A stretch of 64,000 bases of DNA from Saccharothrix sp. (GCF_031180885.1 NZ_JAPSLK010000001.1:723158-787157), one strand, 5' to 3'; counted from the stretch's first letter, positions 1 to 8,835 are shown. Program-made: numbers and translations. Notes: generated by a model from the letters alone, not told the origin.

Positions 1-218
1 CGATGCCGCCGGACTCGGGCCGCAACCGCAAGCTGTTCCGCTCCGCCTCAAGGCTGGCCGGGATGGTCGAGGCCGGGTGGATCGACCGGGACCAGGTGGA
101 GACCGCGCTGGCCGAGGCCGCCGCACACGCCGCACTCCCGGCCGGGGAGATCCGCTACGCGATCGCGTCCGGCTTCCGCAACACCCGGCCCGCGCCAGAG
201 CACAGGAGCGCTTCATGA
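1..218 (+). CDS. Primase-polymerase-type replication protein, C-terminal fragment
   Basis: The reading frame is open from the window edge and ends at a TGA that overlaps the next gene's ATG. The visible tail (NRKLFRSASRLAGMV, then an acidic helix and ALPAGEIRYAIASGFR) resembles the helical C-terminal module of bifunctional primase-polymerase proteins of actinomycete integrative elements, which often end in an arginine-rich 'SGFR' segment. The prim-pol catalytic domain itself would lie upstream and cannot be seen. The ATGA overlap implies translational coupling with the following ATPase. The family call rests only on this short tail and on context. Confidence 0.55.
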   Translation, partial: MPPDSGRNRKLFRSASRLAGMVEAGWIDRDQVETALAEAAAHAALPAGEIRYAIASGFRNTRPAPEHRSAS

Positions 219-1891
219 CCATCGCCGCCGACCCGACCGCCGACGCGCCCGCAACGGACACCGCGCCCGCCGACAGGTTGGCCATCCGGATCGGCGGCGA
301 AGCCGACACCATCCGCGTGCTCACCGCCGCCGTCGCCGAAGGCGCACTGCCGGACGTGTTCGTCTCCGGCGGCCAACTGGTCCACCTGTCCCGCGTCTCC
401 GGCGCGGCCGACCCCGGCGACCAGCAGCCCACCGCGCTCCCGGTCCGGGCCGACCCGGTCACCGCCCCGGCGCTGGCGTTCCTGCTCGCCCACCACACCT
501 ACGTCCACCGGCTCAAGAAGGACAAGGAGACCGGCGAACTGGCCGAAGTGGAGGCCAGCCCCACCAAGACCGCGCTGTCGGCGGTGCTGTCCTCCCGCTA
601 CTGGCCCGGCGTGCGCCCGCTGGCCGGCATCGTCGGCTCACCCGTGCTGCGCCCGGACGGCACCCTGCTCCACACCACCGGCTACGACCCCGCCACCAGC
701 CTCTACTACGCGCCCACCACACCCATGCCGCCGATCCCCGCCGTCCCCACCGGGGACCAGGTCGAGCAGGCCCGGGAATTCGTGCTGGGCAGCCTGCTGC
801 GGGACTTCCCGTTCGTCGCCCCGGCAGACCGGGCCAACCACCTGGCCTTGTTGTTCGCGCCGATCCTGCGGCCCTACCTCGGGTGCCTCACCCCGTTCGG
901 CCTGATCTCCGCCACCACCCAGTCCAGCGGAAAAACCCTGCTCGCCGAGATCCCCGGCTACCTCTACGGCAGCAAAAACCTGGTCTGGCGCAAAGGCGAC
1001 GACTCCGAGCTGGAGAAATCCATCACCAGCGCCCTGCACAGCCCCGCACCGATCATGCTGTGGGACAACATCGCCGAAGGCAGCGTGGTGTCCTCCGCAG
1101 TCCTCGCGCAGCTGCTCACCTCACCGCAGTGGTCCGCCCGGATGCTCGGGTCCTCCGGCGCCGGGTTCACCGCCGTCAACGACAGGCTGTGGCTGGCCAC
1201 TGGCAACAACATCCGCCTGGGCGGGGACATGGCCACCCGCACCGTGCTGGTCCGACTCGACCCCAACGACCCCCACCCCGACCAGCGCGACCAGTCCCGC
1301 TTCGGCATCCCCCATCTCGACAGTTGGCTCAAACACCCCGCCAACCGCGTCACCGTGCTGCGACACCTGCTGATCCTGGTCATGGACTGGATCAACGCCG
1401 GGGCACCGCGCAGCGGCCACACCATGCGGCAGTTCACCAGCTGGGCACAGGCCGCCGGCGGACTGCTCGCCCACCACGGCATTGACGGGTTCCTGGACAA
1501 CCTCGCCGACATGCGCGAGGCAGACGACGAAGATGCCGAATGGGTCGCGTTCCTCGCACGCTGGCACGAACTCAACCACGACCGACCGGTCACCAGCCGC
1601 CACCTTCGGCAGCAAGCCGAAATCGACATCGTCAACGGCGCGCCAGTCGACCAATGGGAAGGAGCATTCCTCACCGACGACCAAGGCCGCATCCCCTCAA
1701 CCAAATCCATCGGCCGCATCCTCACGGGACACATCGGCCGCTGGCACGGCGACTACGTACTCCGATCCGCCATGGACACCCACGCCAAAGCCCGCGTCTT
1801 CTGGACCGAAACCCGCACTACCTGCGAACAGGCCACCGACGAAGCCGGAGACCACCACTCAGCCGAGGGACAACACGACCTCTGGCAGTAG
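215..1891 (+). CDS. P-loop ATPase of the AICE replication module
   Basis: This 558-residue protein starts at ATG 215, preceded by an AGGAG ribosome site at 204-208, and overlaps the upstream stop codon. A Walker A-like segment TTQSSGKTLLAE lies around residues 234-246, with the lysine at about 240, in the setting seen in plasmid and phage primase-helicase proteins of the DUF927/DUF3631 type. A later segment (MLWDNIAEGS) fits a Walker B position. I infer that it acts with the upstream primase-polymerase as a replicative helicase or loader for the excised element. The C-terminal third has no motif I recognise. Position between the rep gene and xis is typical of AICEs; the exact biochemical role is uncertain. 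Confidence 0.6.
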   Translation: MTIAADPTADAPATDTAPADRLAIRIGGEADTIRVLTAAVAEGALPDVFVSGGQLVHLSRVSGAADPGDQQPTALPVRADPVTAPALAFLLAHHTYVHRLKKDKETGELAEVEASPTKTALSAVLSSRYWPGVRPLAGIVGSPVLRPDGTLLHTTGYDPATSLYYAPTTPMPPIPAVPTGDQVEQAREFVLGSLLRDFPFVAPADRANHLALLFAPILRPYLGCLTPFGLISATTQSSGKTLLAEIPGYLYGSKNLVWRKGDDSELEKSITSALHSPAPIMLWDNIAEGSVVSSAVLAQLLTSPQWSARMLGSSGAGFTAVNDRLWLATGNNIRLGGDMATRTVLVRLDPNDPHPDQRDQSRFGIPHLDSWLKHPANRVTVLRHLLILVMDWINAGAPRSGHTMRQFTSWAQAAGGLLAHHGIDGFLDNLADMREADDEDAEWVAFLARWHELNHDRPVTSRHLRQQAEIDIVNGAPVDQWEGAFLTDDQGRIPSTKSIGRILTGHIGRWHGDYVLRSAMDTHAKARVFWTETRTTCEQATDEAGDHHSAEGQHDLWQ

Positions 1892-1940
1892 CACCACGGC
1901 CCGGCCGGCGGCCCCGACCAGTCCCGACGCGGACCTGCCG

Positions 1941-2065
1941 GCGGGTCTGCGGGTTTGGCCCGACCCCTCGCGGGTTTGCTGCGGGTTTGACCTGAACCCA
2001 AACCCGCGCCACATCACCGCAGGTCAGACGGCCTGCGCGGCCGGATCGGCGGGTTTGCGGGTTTG
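1941..2065. repeat. Iteron-like GCGGGTTTG array
   Basis: The 236-bp gap between the ATPase gene and the excisionase gene contains GCGGGTTTG at 1949, 1970, 1981, 2049 and 2057, the variant GCGGGTCTG at 1941, and one inverted copy at 1999-2007. Such an array is typical of plasmid iterons or of Xis/Int arm sites. Its place between replication and integration genes makes either a replication origin or a regulatory binding site plausible. Confidence 0.5.
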
Positions 2066-2127
2066 ACACGTCGTCCCCCGCACCCGCACAGCACCAACGC
2101 ACGTACCGACCTCGGGAGGTAACTCCA

Positions 2128-2484
2128 GTGAGCAGGCAACAGGGGAACCGGTCCACGAGTTCACCAGGAGGGCCGGTCTACTACCGTCCCACCGAAGTGG
2201 CGAGGATGCTCCGCTGCTCCGAGTGGTGGGTTAAAGAACAGGCGCGCAAACGCCGAATCCCGTTCAGTTGGATCGGGGGCAGCTATCTGTTCACGATGGA
2301 GCACATAAGCGAAATCGTAGCCCTCTTTGAACAGCGACCCGGGCCGCCTACTGCGGCCCCGGCGACGACCGAGAATGTCCGTTCTGCCCGGACACTCAAG
2401 GCGATCGCAGGGCAGTCAGTCGCTCGCCTCACTGCGCGCACGCCACGTCGCGCACAGGTAGCACGCGGAACATCAGCAGCTTGA
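2128..2484 (+). CDS. xis: Excisionase-like helix-turn-helix protein
   Basis: The 118-residue protein starts at GTG 2128 behind a strong GGGAGGT at 2114-2120. Residues about 12-55 read as a MerR/excisionase-type HTH: PTEVARMLRCSEWWVKEQAR followed by the wing RIPFSWIGGSYLFTMEHI. This arrangement is the standard small DNA-binding partner of tyrosine integrases, which bends attachment-site DNA and directs excision. The C-terminal 50 residues are basic and probably disordered. It lies 63 bp before the integrase gene on the same strand, separated by a strong hairpin. The function is assigned from fold and context. Confidence 0.75.
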   Translation: MSRQQGNRSTSSPGGPVYYRPTEVARMLRCSEWWVKEQARKRRIPFSWIGGSYLFTMEHISEIVALFEQRPGPPTAAPATTENVRSARTLKAIAGQSVARLTARTPRRAQVARGTSAA

Positions 2485-2491
2485 CGACCAG

Positions 2492-2528
2492 GATGCCCCG
2501 TCACCGCGCGACCAGGTGACGGGGCATC
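2492..2528 (+). terminator. 14-bp perfect hairpin between xis and int
   Basis: The arms 2492-2505 and 2515-2528 are perfect inverted complements around a 9-base loop. No T tract follows, as is common in actinobacteria. It lies between the xis stop and the int start, so it could uncouple int transcription from xis or be an attenuation point. Confidence 0.6.
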
Positions 2529-2547
2529 TGCCTGAAGCGGGGGAATC

Positions 2548-4059
2548 GTGGGATATGCGGAGAAACGTGGAAACTACTGGCGTGGCCGGTACAAGATCGG
2601 GCCGGGGAAGTACGGGACGGTCTCCGATGCGGACGGCGTAACGATCCGCTTCGACAAGAAGCGAGATGCCGAGAACGCCGCCGACGAAGCTGAGGCGGCG
2701 ATCCGTAATGGTAAATGGCGCGATCCTTCGGCTGGTGGCATCACCTTCGGGCAGTACGTACGCCGATGGTATGCGGCGCAGGATCTTGCCGCATCAACGA
2801 TGCAGAACTACCGGAGGCACATCGAAGAGCATCTTCTGCCAGTGTTCGAAGAGACGGCGCTGCGCGACATCCTGGCGGCCGACGTGAATACCTGGGAGAA
2901 GCAGGAGAGGGAAGTGGGATACGCCGAATCCAGCATCAAGACCTGGCGTGGGACTCTCCACCTGATCCTGGCCGATGCCGTCGAAGAGGGTTTGATTGAC
3001 ACTAACCCTGCGGCACGGCGTCGTGGCCGGGGCAAGAGGTCCGGGCGTTCGAAGAACCGTGGCCCCGAGAAGGCTGTGACGACAGCGCTGGGAATTCTAC
3101 TCATCGCCGAACGCGCAGCCCTCCTGTCGGGCCGTGACGATGAGTTTGTTGCAATTGTGACCAAAGGGTTCACCGGAATGCGTTGGGGCGAACTCGTCGG
3201 CCTCGAAGAGGACTACGTGCGATCGGCCAGCATTCGAGTGGAGTGGCAGCTTTACGAACTGGACACCGGAGAGCTTCACCGATGCCCTCCGAAGGACGAC
3301 TCGCACCGCACGATCGACATACCGCCGTGGCATTCGGAGCTATTGATTGCGCACCTGGCGCACAACGGCCGGCAGAAGGCGTGTTCCTGTCACGGTCGGA
3401 ACTACGTGTTCAGCGGGCACCGGGCCGCCAACGGTGCCGTACGCCAGGTCGGCGCGAAGCTGCTCGACGTCGCCCGGCTTGCTGGCGTTTCCACCGGGAC
3501 CGTGTCGGCGGTCCTCAACCGCCCGGAAACGGTCCGGGAGGCAACACGCCAACTCGTGGAAGCGGCCATCTCCGAGCTGGGTTACGTGCGTGGCGGTGCG
3601 TCGGGTGTGCTCGCGGCTCACTGGCGTAGGAACGGGTTCGCTACCTGGCTCTTCCAACCGGCCGTCACCGGCTGGTATCCCCGGAAAGCGCCCTCACCGG
3701 CACGCCCGGTGCCGCTCATCGGCAACCCGTGGCCCGGCATCCCGGTACGCGGCCGAAACGCCGCAGGCCGGGCTGACGCGTGCTGGCTGCCGATCGCCAA
3801 GGGGCTGACGCCGCACGGCCTGCGGCACACGCACCGGACGCTCCTGGTGGAGCTGGGGGTGCCAGAGAAGCTGATCGACGACCGTATCGGGCACGAGGAC
3901 GGCTCTGTACAGGGTCGGTACACCCACGTAACGGCACTCATGCGGGAACGGCTCATGGAGGACCTGACAAGGCTGTGGGAGGCCGCCCTGGACGCTAGGC
4001 GGGAGATGTGCCCGACTTCGCCCGTTCAAGCCCTGGACTGGCTGCTCCGGGCGGACTGA
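2548..4059 (+). CDS. int: Tyrosine site-specific integrase with an internal LacI-type HTH
   Basis: This 503-residue recombinase starts at GTG 2548. The N-terminal arm-binding and SAM-like core-binding regions (about 1-150) are followed by the catalytic domain with Arg212 (GMRWGEL), HGLRH at 423-427, His449 (IGHEDG) and the nucleophile Tyr458 (QGRYTHV). It should integrate and excise the element at the adjacent tRNA-Pro. The catalytic Arg-to-HxxR distance is about 210 residues, roughly twice the usual span. The extra part contains residues about 304-350, which match a LacI-family DNA-binding domain (LLDVARLAGVSTGTVSAVLN, then ELGYVRGG). This may give an additional DNA contact or autoregulation. 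The reading frame is intact, so it is a domain insertion rather than a broken gene. Confidence 0.9.
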   Translation: MGYAEKRGNYWRGRYKIGPGKYGTVSDADGVTIRFDKKRDAENAADEAEAAIRNGKWRDPSAGGITFGQYVRRWYAAQDLAASTMQNYRRHIEEHLLPVFEETALRDILAADVNTWEKQEREVGYAESSIKTWRGTLHLILADAVEEGLIDTNPAARRRGRGKRSGRSKNRGPEKAVTTALGILLIAERAALLSGRDDEFVAIVTKGFTGMRWGELVGLEEDYVRSASIRVEWQLYELDTGELHRCPPKDDSHRTIDIPPWHSELLIAHLAHNGRQKACSCHGRNYVFSGHRAANGAVRQVGAKLLDVARLAGVSTGTVSAVLNRPETVREATRQLVEAAISELGYVRGGASGVLAAHWRRNGFATWLFQPAVTGWYPRKAPSPARPVPLIGNPWPGIPVRGRNAAGRADACWLPIAKGLTPHGLRHTHRTLLVELGVPEKLIDDRIGHEDGSVQGRYTHVTALMRERLMEDLTRLWEAALDARREMCPTSPVQALDWLLRAD

Positions 4060-4072
4060 GCGGGGGAGCCGG

Positions 4073-4103
4073 CTGGGAGAAGAAAACCATGATCTTCTCC
4101 CAG
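4073..4103. repeat. 11-bp inverted repeat after the integrase gene
   Basis: CTGGGAGAAGA (4073-4083) and its complement TCTTCTCCCAG (4093-4103) flank a 9-base loop 14 bp after the int stop. It could terminate int or serve as an integrase arm-type site between int and the attachment core. Confidence 0.5.
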
Positions 4104-4132
4104 ATTTCTCCCCAAATGGGGCGGAACACGAG

Positions 4133-4169
4133 TCAGGCCCGGTCCACATCTTCCGTGGACCGGGCCTGA
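4133..4169. terminator. 15-bp perfect hairpin between int and tRNA-Pro
   Basis: Arms 4133-4147 and 4155-4169 are perfect complements around a 7-base loop. It lies just beyond the 3' end of the tRNA and after int, so it can end both convergent transcripts. Confidence 0.65.
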
Positions 4170-4184
4170 CCTGCATTGACCGGC

Positions 4185-4259
<75 letters not shown>

Positions 4260-4298
4260 GTCTCGCCCGGCCCCCGCGGGAACCGAACGAGGAGAACT

Positions 4299-5258
4299 CT
4301 ACCTGACGTTCCCACCCACTCCGAACCGGGTATCCCTTTCCGCCACCGACCCGGCCTGACCAGCGTCGAAGGGACGCGGCACCAGGGTCAGCAGGCTGGC
4401 CTCCGGCGGGCAGGCGAAGCGGACCGGCGCGTACGGGGACGTGCCGAGGCCGGCGGAGACGTTGAGCCACATGTGCGCGCCCCAACGGGAGACGCCGCGG
4501 GCGCGCGAGCGGTCCAGGTCGCAGTTGGTCACGATCGCGCCGTAGCCGGGCAGGCGGAGTTGGCCGCCGTGGGTGTGGCCGGCCAGGACCAGGTCGTAGC
4601 CGTCGGCCGCGAACGGGTCCAGCACGCGCGGCTCGGGGGAGTGGGTCACGCCCAGGCGCAGCGCCGCGTCCGGGACCGGGCCCGCGATGTCGGCGTACCG
4701 GTCGCGCTTGAGGTGCGGGTCGTCCAGGCCCGCGGCGAACACGGTCTGGCCCGCGACCTCGAACGTCCGGCGCTCGTGGGTCAGGTCCAGCCAGCCCCGT
4801 TCGACCATCGCGGCCCGCAGGTCGCGCCACGGCAGCGGGATGCCGTGGATGCGCTTGGTCTTCGCCGACGGCAGCAGGTAGCGGGCCGGGTTCTTGGGGC
4901 GCGGCGCGTAGTAGTCGTTGCTGCCGAACACGAAGACGCCCGGGCGGTTGAGCAGGGGGCCGAGCGCGCGGATCACGGCGGGGACGGCCTGCTTGTGCGC
5001 GAGGTTGTCGCCGGTGTTCACGACGAGGTCGGGTTCGAGGTCGTCCAGCGCGGCGACCCAGCGCTGCTTGGACTTCTGGCCCGGCATCATGTGCAGGTCC
5101 GAGATGTGCAGGACCCGCAGCGGCGCGGAGCCGGGCGCGAGGACCGGCACGGTGGCCTGGCGCAGGGTCCAGTGCCTGCGCTCGATGCCCGCCGCGTAGG
5201 CGAGCGTGGCCGTGCCGAGGGCGGTCGTGGCGAGCAGCGTGCGGCCGAGCGTGTTCAC
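4299..5258 (-). CDS. Metallophosphoesterase, membrane-anchored
   Basis: This 319-residue protein starts at GTG 5258 with a short hydrophobic N-terminal segment ([17 protein letters not shown]) that may be a signal anchor. The calcineurin-type metallophosphoesterase motifs appear in order: [24 protein letters not shown] (a GNHD variant with Ser in place of Asn and Asn in place of His) and [10 protein letters not shown]. The fold binds two metals and cleaves phosphoesters; the substrate is unknown. The gene corresponds in position to M. tuberculosis Rv3683, near ponA2. It diverges from the GatB/YqeY gene. The altered GNHD motif could affect catalysis, although the metal-binding histidines of the last motif are kept. 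Confidence 0.9.
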   Translation of the reverse strand: MNTLGRTLLATTALGTATLAYAAGIERRHWTLRQATVPVLAPGSAPLRVLHISDLHMMPGQKSKQRWVAALDDLEPDLVVNTGDNLAHKQAVPAVIRALGPLLNRPGVFVFGSNDYYAPRPKNPARYLLPSAKTKRIHGIPLPWRDLRAAMVERGWLDLTHERRTFEVAGQTVFAAGLDDPHLKRDRYADIAGPVPDAALRLGVTHSPEPRVLDPFAADGYDLVLAGHTHGGQLRLPGYGAIVTNCDLDRSRARGVSRWGAHMWLNVSAGLGTSPYAPVRFACPPEASLLTLVPRPFDAGQAGSVAERDTRFGVGGNVR

Positions 5259-5322
5259 GTCTTCGAGGGTAGGGGGTTGACCGGTTCGGGGCGCACGCCG
5301 GTGCCCGGTAACGTTTGCCCAC

Positions 5323-5790
5323 ATGGCGGAGCTGAAGGCGCGGTTGCAGGCGGATCTGACGGCGGCGATCAAGAACCGGGAGACGGTCCGGGCGGGTGCG
5401 CTGCGGATGACCCTGGCCGCGATCACCACCGAGGAGGTCTCCGGCAAGGCCGCGCGCGAGCTGTCCGACGACGAGGTGCTGAAGGTCATCACCCGCGAGG
5501 TCAAGAAGCGCCGGGAGGCGGCCGAGGCGTTCGCCGGCGCGGGGCGGACCGAGCAGGCCGAGCTGGAGCGCTCGGAGTCCGCGGTGCTGGAGGACTACCT
5601 GCCCGCGCAGCTGTCCGACGACGAACTGGCGGCGATCGTGGCCGAGGCCGTCGCGGAGGTCGAGGCGCAGGTGGGCGCGGCTCCGGGCCCGAAGCAGATG
5701 GGCCAGGTCATCAAGGCCGCCAACGCGAAGGTCGCGGGGCGCGCGGAGGGCGGCCGGGTGGCGGCGGCGGTGAAGGCCAAGCTGAGCTGA
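5323..5790 (+). CDS. GatB/YqeY domain protein
   Basis: The 155-residue protein begins at ATG 5323 (MAELKARLQADLTAAIKNRE). The whole length matches the YqeY family: an N-terminal helical bundle with DLTAAIKNRETVRAGALRM and a C-terminal part with LEDYLPAQLSDDEL and GPKQMGQVIKAANAKV. This is the stand-alone version of the C-terminal domain of GatB, the amidotransferase subunit that makes Gln-tRNA, and may bind tRNA. Its cellular role is not established. It is followed by a GC-rich hairpin and transcribed away from the metallophosphoesterase gene. Confidence 0.92.
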   Translation: MAELKARLQADLTAAIKNRETVRAGALRMTLAAITTEEVSGKAARELSDDEVLKVITREVKKRREAAEAFAGAGRTEQAELERSESAVLEDYLPAQLSDDELAAIVAEAVAEVEAQVGAAPGPKQMGQVIKAANAKVAGRAEGGRVAAAVKAKLS

Positions 5791-5817
5791 GGGCTTGACC
5801 CTGAAGGCTTGAACGCA

Positions 5818-5852
5818 CGAGCCGCCCGCCACGCGAAGTGCCGGGCGGCTCG
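5818..5852 (+). terminator. Hairpin terminator after the YqeY gene
   Basis: Arms CGAGCCGCCCG (5818-5828) and its complement (5842-5852) flank a 13-base loop 27 bp after the stop codon. No T tract follows. Confidence 0.6.
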
Positions 5853-6105
5853 CTGCATTCGGTCTTCGGGTTCGCGGCGTCCGGGCTCCGGTTCGCGTCG
5901 CGTGCCGGTCTACAGCTCCCGGTTGGGCGTTCACCGCCGGCCCGCGGGCCTGGGCTCGACGCTGACCCCGCAACCCTGGGTTCCGCGCCGGCCCGCAGTC
6001 CTGGTTTCGCCACCGAGCGCTGGTGTCCGGCCTCCGGTTCGGCGTGCGTCCGCCGGCCCCCGATTCGCGTTCAGCGCCGGCCTTCGGGCCCCGGATTCGC
6101 GTTGA
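5853..6105. other. GC-rich non-coding stretch with degenerate repeats
   Basis: I see no convincing gene here. The DNA repeats imperfect blocks around GCCGGCC, TCCGGTTCG and GATTCGCGTT, with spacing near 40 bp, and leads into the 48-bp tandem array. The open frames through it have the composition of repeat translation, not of protein. Confidence 0.5.
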
Positions 6106-6305
6106 GCGCCGGCCTCCGGCCCCGATTCCATTGTCCCACGGGGGTACGACAATCCCGCTTCAAGCGCCCCGGGGCTCATTTTCCCACGCGGGTACGACAA
6201 TCCGGATTGGAGCGCCCCGGGGCTCATTCTCCCACCGCGGTACGACAATCCCGAGTGGAGCGCCCCGGGGCTCATTGTCCCAGGCGGGTATGACGATCCA
6301 GCGTG
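6106..6305. repeat. 48-bp tandem array of a dispersed palindromic repeat
   Basis: Units begin with CATT at 6129, 6177, 6225 and 6273, an exact 48-bp period with three full units and a partial fourth. Each contains the inverted pair ATTGTC/GACAAT or a close variant around a CCCACG...GGGTAC core. The first unit is preceded at 6106-6128 by GGCCTCCGGCCCC, the flank that also accompanies single copies at 15037, 36111 and 60831. The array sits just beyond the 3' end of the penicillin-binding protein gene. Confidence 0.85.
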
Positions 6306-6315
6306 CGCGGCGCTA

Positions 6316-8772
6316 TCAGCCCGGTGGATCAGTTGGCAGGGTTATCTGCGGTGGGTCGGTTGGTCTGCCGTTGCCCGGTGGCTGTGGGTCGCCGGGTGCG
6401 GGTGGGTTCTGGGTGCTTGTTTCCGTCGGCGCCGGCGGTGGGACGTAACCGGTCGACACCAGCAAGGTCACCACGGTCCCACGCAGTGCCGAACCCCGGG
6501 GCGTCTGGCCGACGACGGTTCCCTTGGGCTGCTGGGAGTTCCGGTTCGACACGGTCACCTTGTAACCGGCCTCCTCCAGGATCCTGGTGGCGTCGTTGAC
6601 GTTGCGCCCGACCACCTCCGGGATCTGGATCTCCTTGCCGCCCTTGCGGTAGCGCTCCTCCACCGGGGGCAGTTCGCTGCGCGGCAGTCCTTCGTGGACC
6701 TTCGTCATGGTCTCGAACCACGTCCGCGCGGGCACGGTGCCGCCGTAGATGTCGCCCCCGCCGCACAGCCTCGGCGGGCCGCCGTTCACGCAGATGCCGC
6801 GCGGGCTGGTGCCGTCGTTGAACGTCTGCACGGCACCGGCGAAGTCCGGGGTCGCGCCGATGAACGCCGCCGACTTGTACTCCTCCGTGGTCCCCGTCTT
6901 GCCGATCACCGGCCGGTCCCACTTCACGCTCTTGGCCGCCGCCGCCGCGGTGCCCTGGCCCTGGTCGTCCTTGCTCAGCCCGACCGCCAGGCCGTTCGCC
7001 AGACCCTCGGCCACGACCTGCTCGCACGGCGCCTCGTTCACCGGCACCTGCTTGCCGTTGCGGTCGGTCACCTTCCCGATCGGCGACGGCGGGCACCACA
7101 CGCCGCCGCTGATGATCGTCGCCGCCACGTTCGCCAGCTCCAGCGTGCTCACCGGCGCGGGCGACAGGGTGAACGACGCGTTGCCGCCGTTGGCCTTGTA
7201 GAACTCCGTCTGCGACACCCGCAGCCCCTGCTCCTTGGCCTTCGGGTTGGGCCGCTCGCCCGCGAGGTTGGTCGCCATCGTCTCGCGCATGCCCAGCCGG
7301 GACGCCATGTCCACCACCGGGTCCATGCCCAGCTGCTCCTCCAGGATCACGAACCCGGTGTTCGGCGAGGTCTGCAACGCGGTCTGGAGGTTCATCTGCG
7401 ACGGGTAGTTCGACGACGCGTTGCCCAGGCAGTACCACCGGGTGCCGGGCTCGCCGGTGGGCGGGCACTTGTCGCCGCCGCCCTTGAACACCCGCGACAC
7501 GTGCGAGTTCGGCGTGGCCATCATGTTCTCGATGCCCATGCCCTTCTCCAGGGCCGCCGCCGCGGTGAACACCTTGTAAACAGATCCGGCGCCGAACTTG
7601 TTCTCCACCCCGGACGGCAGGTCGTAGGTGGTCTGGAACTGGTCCGCCTTAAGGCCGTAGTCCCGGTTCGCGACCAGCGCCAGCACCTCGTGCCGCTCGC
7701 GGCCCGGCCGCACGATGGCCATGGTGTTCGCGATGCCCTCGGTGTCCTTCGCGACCTGCGCCTCGGCCGCGGCCTTGGCGTGCGAGGTGATCGTGCGGTC
7801 CAAGGTGGTCTGGATGGTGTAGCCGCCGGTCTTCAGCTGTTCGAGGCTGAAACCGTTGCGCTGCAAGTAGGTCACCACGTACGAGCAGAAGAAGCCGTTC
7901 TCCGGCCCGGCGCCGACGCACCCGTTGGGCGGGGTGCGCACGGGCGTCGCGAGGCCCAGCGGCTCCTTCTTCGCGGCCTCGGCGGCGTCCTTGGAGAGCT
8001 TGTCGTTCTCGACCATCTTGTCGATCACCTGGTTGCGCCGCTCCAGCGCCTTCTCCGGGAACGCCTCCGGGTTGAGCGCGGACGGGCTGTTGACCATGCC
8101 CGCGAGCACCGCCGCCTGCGGCACGGTCAGCGCGTCCGGCGTGGTGTTGAAGTACGCCTGGGACGCCGCCGCGATGCCGTAGATCGTCGAACCGAACGGT
8201 ACGACGTTCAGGTAGCGCGCGAGGATTTCCTCCTTGCCGAGCTTGCGCTCCAGTTGCAAGGAGATGCGCGCTTCACGCGCTTTGCGCGCAATGGTTTGCT
8301 CCTGCGCCCGCTGCGCCTCGACCTGGTTGTTCCGCGCCACCACGTGCACGAGGTAGTTCTTCACGTACTGCTGCGTGAGCGTGGAAGCACCCTGCGTGAC
8401 CGCGCCGCTGACCTGGTTGGTGAACCCGGCCCGGATCGTGCCCCGCCAGTCGACGCCCTGGTGCTCGTAGAACCGCCGGTCCTCCACGGAGACCAGCGCG
8501 GCCTTCATCGTGGGCGAGATCTTCTCGGGCGGGACGAGCACGCGGTACTGGTCGTAGAGGTACGCGATCGGCGCACCGTCCTTGTCCGTGATCGTCGTGA
8601 TCAGCGGCGGGTCGGTGGTCACCAGGTCGGCGGAGATGCTGTCGACCGTGTCGGACGCTCTGTTGGACACCAGGCCCAACGAGCCCACGACGGGGAACAT
8701 CATGCCCGCGAGGAGCACCCCCGCGAGCAGACACAGGCCGAGCAGTTTGAGCACGCCGTTCCTGGCCCTCAT
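6316..8772 (-). CDS. ponA2: Bifunctional penicillin-binding protein (PonA2-like) with PASTA domain
   Basis: The enzyme polymerises and cross-links peptidoglycan at the outer face of the membrane. From ATG 8772 it has a membrane anchor at residues about 7-30. A GT51 transglycosylase domain follows (EDRRFYEHQGVDW, QGASTLTQQYVKN, RKAREARISLQLE). The transpeptidase domain has SVYK as the active-site SxxK, SSN as a possible SxN motif, and GKTGTTEE. A PASTA domain (EVVGRNVNDATRILEEAGY) and a proline-rich tail end the protein. An in-frame ATG at 8826 would add 18 residues, but the anchor directly follows 8772 and neither start has a clear ribosome site. It diverges from whiB, as ponA2 (Rv3682) does from whiB4 in M. 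tuberculosis. Confidence 0.93.
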   Translation of the reverse strand: MRARNGVLKLLGLCLLAGVLLAGMMFPVVGSLGLVSNRASDTVDSISADLVTTDPPLITTITDKDGAPIAYLYDQYRVLVPPEKISPTMKAALVSVEDRRFYEHQGVDWRGTIRAGFTNQVSGAVTQGASTLTQQYVKNYLVHVVARNNQVEAQRAQEQTIARKAREARISLQLERKLGKEEILARYLNVVPFGSTIYGIAAASQAYFNTTPDALTVPQAAVLAGMVNSPSALNPEAFPEKALERRNQVIDKMVENDKLSKDAAEAAKKEPLGLATPVRTPPNGCVGAGPENGFFCSYVVTYLQRNGFSLEQLKTGGYTIQTTLDRTITSHAKAAAEAQVAKDTEGIANTMAIVRPGRERHEVLALVANRDYGLKADQFQTTYDLPSGVENKFGAGSVYKVFTAAAALEKGMGIENMMATPNSHVSRVFKGGGDKCPPTGEPGTRWYCLGNASSNYPSQMNLQTALQTSPNTGFVILEEQLGMDPVVDMASRLGMRETMATNLAGERPNPKAKEQGLRVSQTEFYKANGGNASFTLSPAPVSTLELANVAATIISGGVWCPPSPIGKVTDRNGKQVPVNEAPCEQVVAEGLANGLAVGLSKDDQGQGTAAAAAKSVKWDRPVIGKTGTTEEYKSAAFIGATPDFAGAVQTFNDGTSPRGICVNGGPPRLCGGGDIYGGTVPARTWFETMTKVHEGLPRSELPPVEERYRKGGKEIQIPEVVGRNVNDATRILEEAGYKVTVSNRNSQQPKGTVVGQTPRGSALRGTVVTLLVSTGYVPPPAPTETSTQNPPAPGDPQPPGNGRPTDPPQITLPTDPPG

Positions 8773-8835
8773 GCAGGTCAGGTTACCCAGGTCACGTCCA
8801 GGTGAGACGGGTCGCGGGGCATTCATTACCCAGGA

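Noticed and set aside
6129-6305. CRISPR array
   Set aside because: Units of 48 bp repeat nearly whole, without unique spacers, and no cas genes are near.
6694-8805. A 703-codon plus-strand open frame over the penicillin-binding protein gene
   Set aside because: It has no motifs and lies opposite an intact GT51/transpeptidase gene.
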